Shown: one piece after another, positions 41,834-41,840 of the stretch
How the letters are laid out: each line of letters begins with the position of its first letter
How positions within the stretch are numbered: the first letter of the stretch is position 1
DNA from: Pseudomonas sp. Ga0074129
GTDB taxonomy: Bacteria > Pseudomonadota > Gammaproteobacteria > Pseudomonadales > Pseudomonadaceae
NCBI GenBank assembly: GCA_001465025.1
Contig: LNDO01000040.1
Location: forward strand, 1-41,840
DNA length: 41,840 bases
Direction: 5' to 3'
Made by a program: the position numbers and the translations under genes
The notes under the pieces: generated by a model
Told to the model about the DNA's origin: nothing
Seen by the model: only the letters and a program-made list of their open reading frames with translations
The model's database searches: none

Positions 41834-41840
41834 CGCCGAG
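41746..41840 (+). mobile_element. left end of an IS5-family insertion sequence
   Basis: The binding-protein frame ends abruptly after CTAA (41742-41745), a fit to the YTAR target of IS5 elements. The sequence then starts with GGAAACTCTGAAGAAG, which has the GGAA start and general look of an IS5-type terminal repeat. At 41811 an ATG opens a frame reading MKQMTFADAE, which I recognise as the N terminus of IS5-group transposases (continuing as 'YAGKRK...' in known copies). Only the first ten transposase codons are in the window. Confidence 0.82.
41811..41840 (+). CDS. IS5-family transposase, N-terminal fragment cut by the window end
   Basis: Ten codons, MKQMTFADAE, at the very end of the window match the start of common IS5-group DDE transposases from Pseudomonas and relatives. 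The rest of the gene lies outside. It points in the same direction as the gene it interrupts. Confidence 0.75.
   Translation, partial: MKQMTFADAE

Overview
The window looks like one chromosomal contig of a Pseudomonas (gammaproteobacterium). The basis is the gene complement (AceK, ribonuclease D with YcgL/YcgN, RmuC, oligopeptidase B, a PhoP that I recognise as very close to the P. aeruginosa protein, PcpS-type phosphopantetheinyl transferase, ApeB), the high-GC codon use, and extragenic palindromes of the 'GTAGCCCGGAT' type seen in many Pseudomonas genomes. No rRNA, tRNA, CRISPR array or prophage was seen. Most of the window is ordinary core genome. Both ends look like insertion-sequence junctions: a TonB-dependent receptor is cut off at the left end, and a solute-binding protein gene is interrupted by an IS5-type element at the right end. 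The contig probably stops where repeats stopped the assembly.

Layout. 0-9.6 kb: a truncated TonB receptor directly behind aceK, an EamA exporter, an MFS-PlsC fusion for lysophospholipid recycling, azlCD, an MgtC/DUF4010 membrane protein and an alpha/beta hydrolase. 9.6-15.4 kb: rmuC, a Sel1-repeat protein, a small membrane protein, oligopeptidase B, a proline-rich secreted protein and the HNH protein YajD. 15.4-18.8 kb: an AraC-type regulator divergent from a two-gene membrane diiron monooxygenase module (XylA-like reductase plus AlkB/XylM-like hydroxylase), the main accessory catabolic locus. 18.9-22.6 kb: a SpoU-type RNA methyltransferase and a LysR-aguA-polyamine-binding-protein cluster (agmatine/polyamine use). 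22.6-26.8 kb: the minus-strand housekeeping cluster rnd-ycgL-2-hydroxyacid dehydrogenase-ycgN-secreted metallopeptidase.

27-34.2 kb: an SMP-30/strictosidine-synthase-like protein, an HDOD protein, a spermidine-synthase-like methyltransferase, the sulfurtransferase SseA, a lysozyme-like orphan, PPK2 and a membrane diguanylate cyclase. 34.3-37.1 kb: phoQ, phoP and a small secreted protein in the position oprH occupies in P. aeruginosa, preceded by four hexamers in exact 11-bp register that fit a PhoP box. 37.1-41.8 kb: a region with a strong orphan minus-strand terminator (possible small RNA), pcpS, apeB, extragenic palindromes, and a GntR/UTRA regulator divergent from the IS-interrupted binding protein, with a CTAG-centred palindrome near each promoter.

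Most notable for follow-up are the four-repeat PhoP-type operator with the non-OprH first gene, the orphan terminator/possible small RNA, the AraC-controlled monooxygenase that uses a XylA-type reductase and shows no rubredoxin, the paired GntR operators, and the IS damage at both ends. I found no clearly new defence or mobile system.
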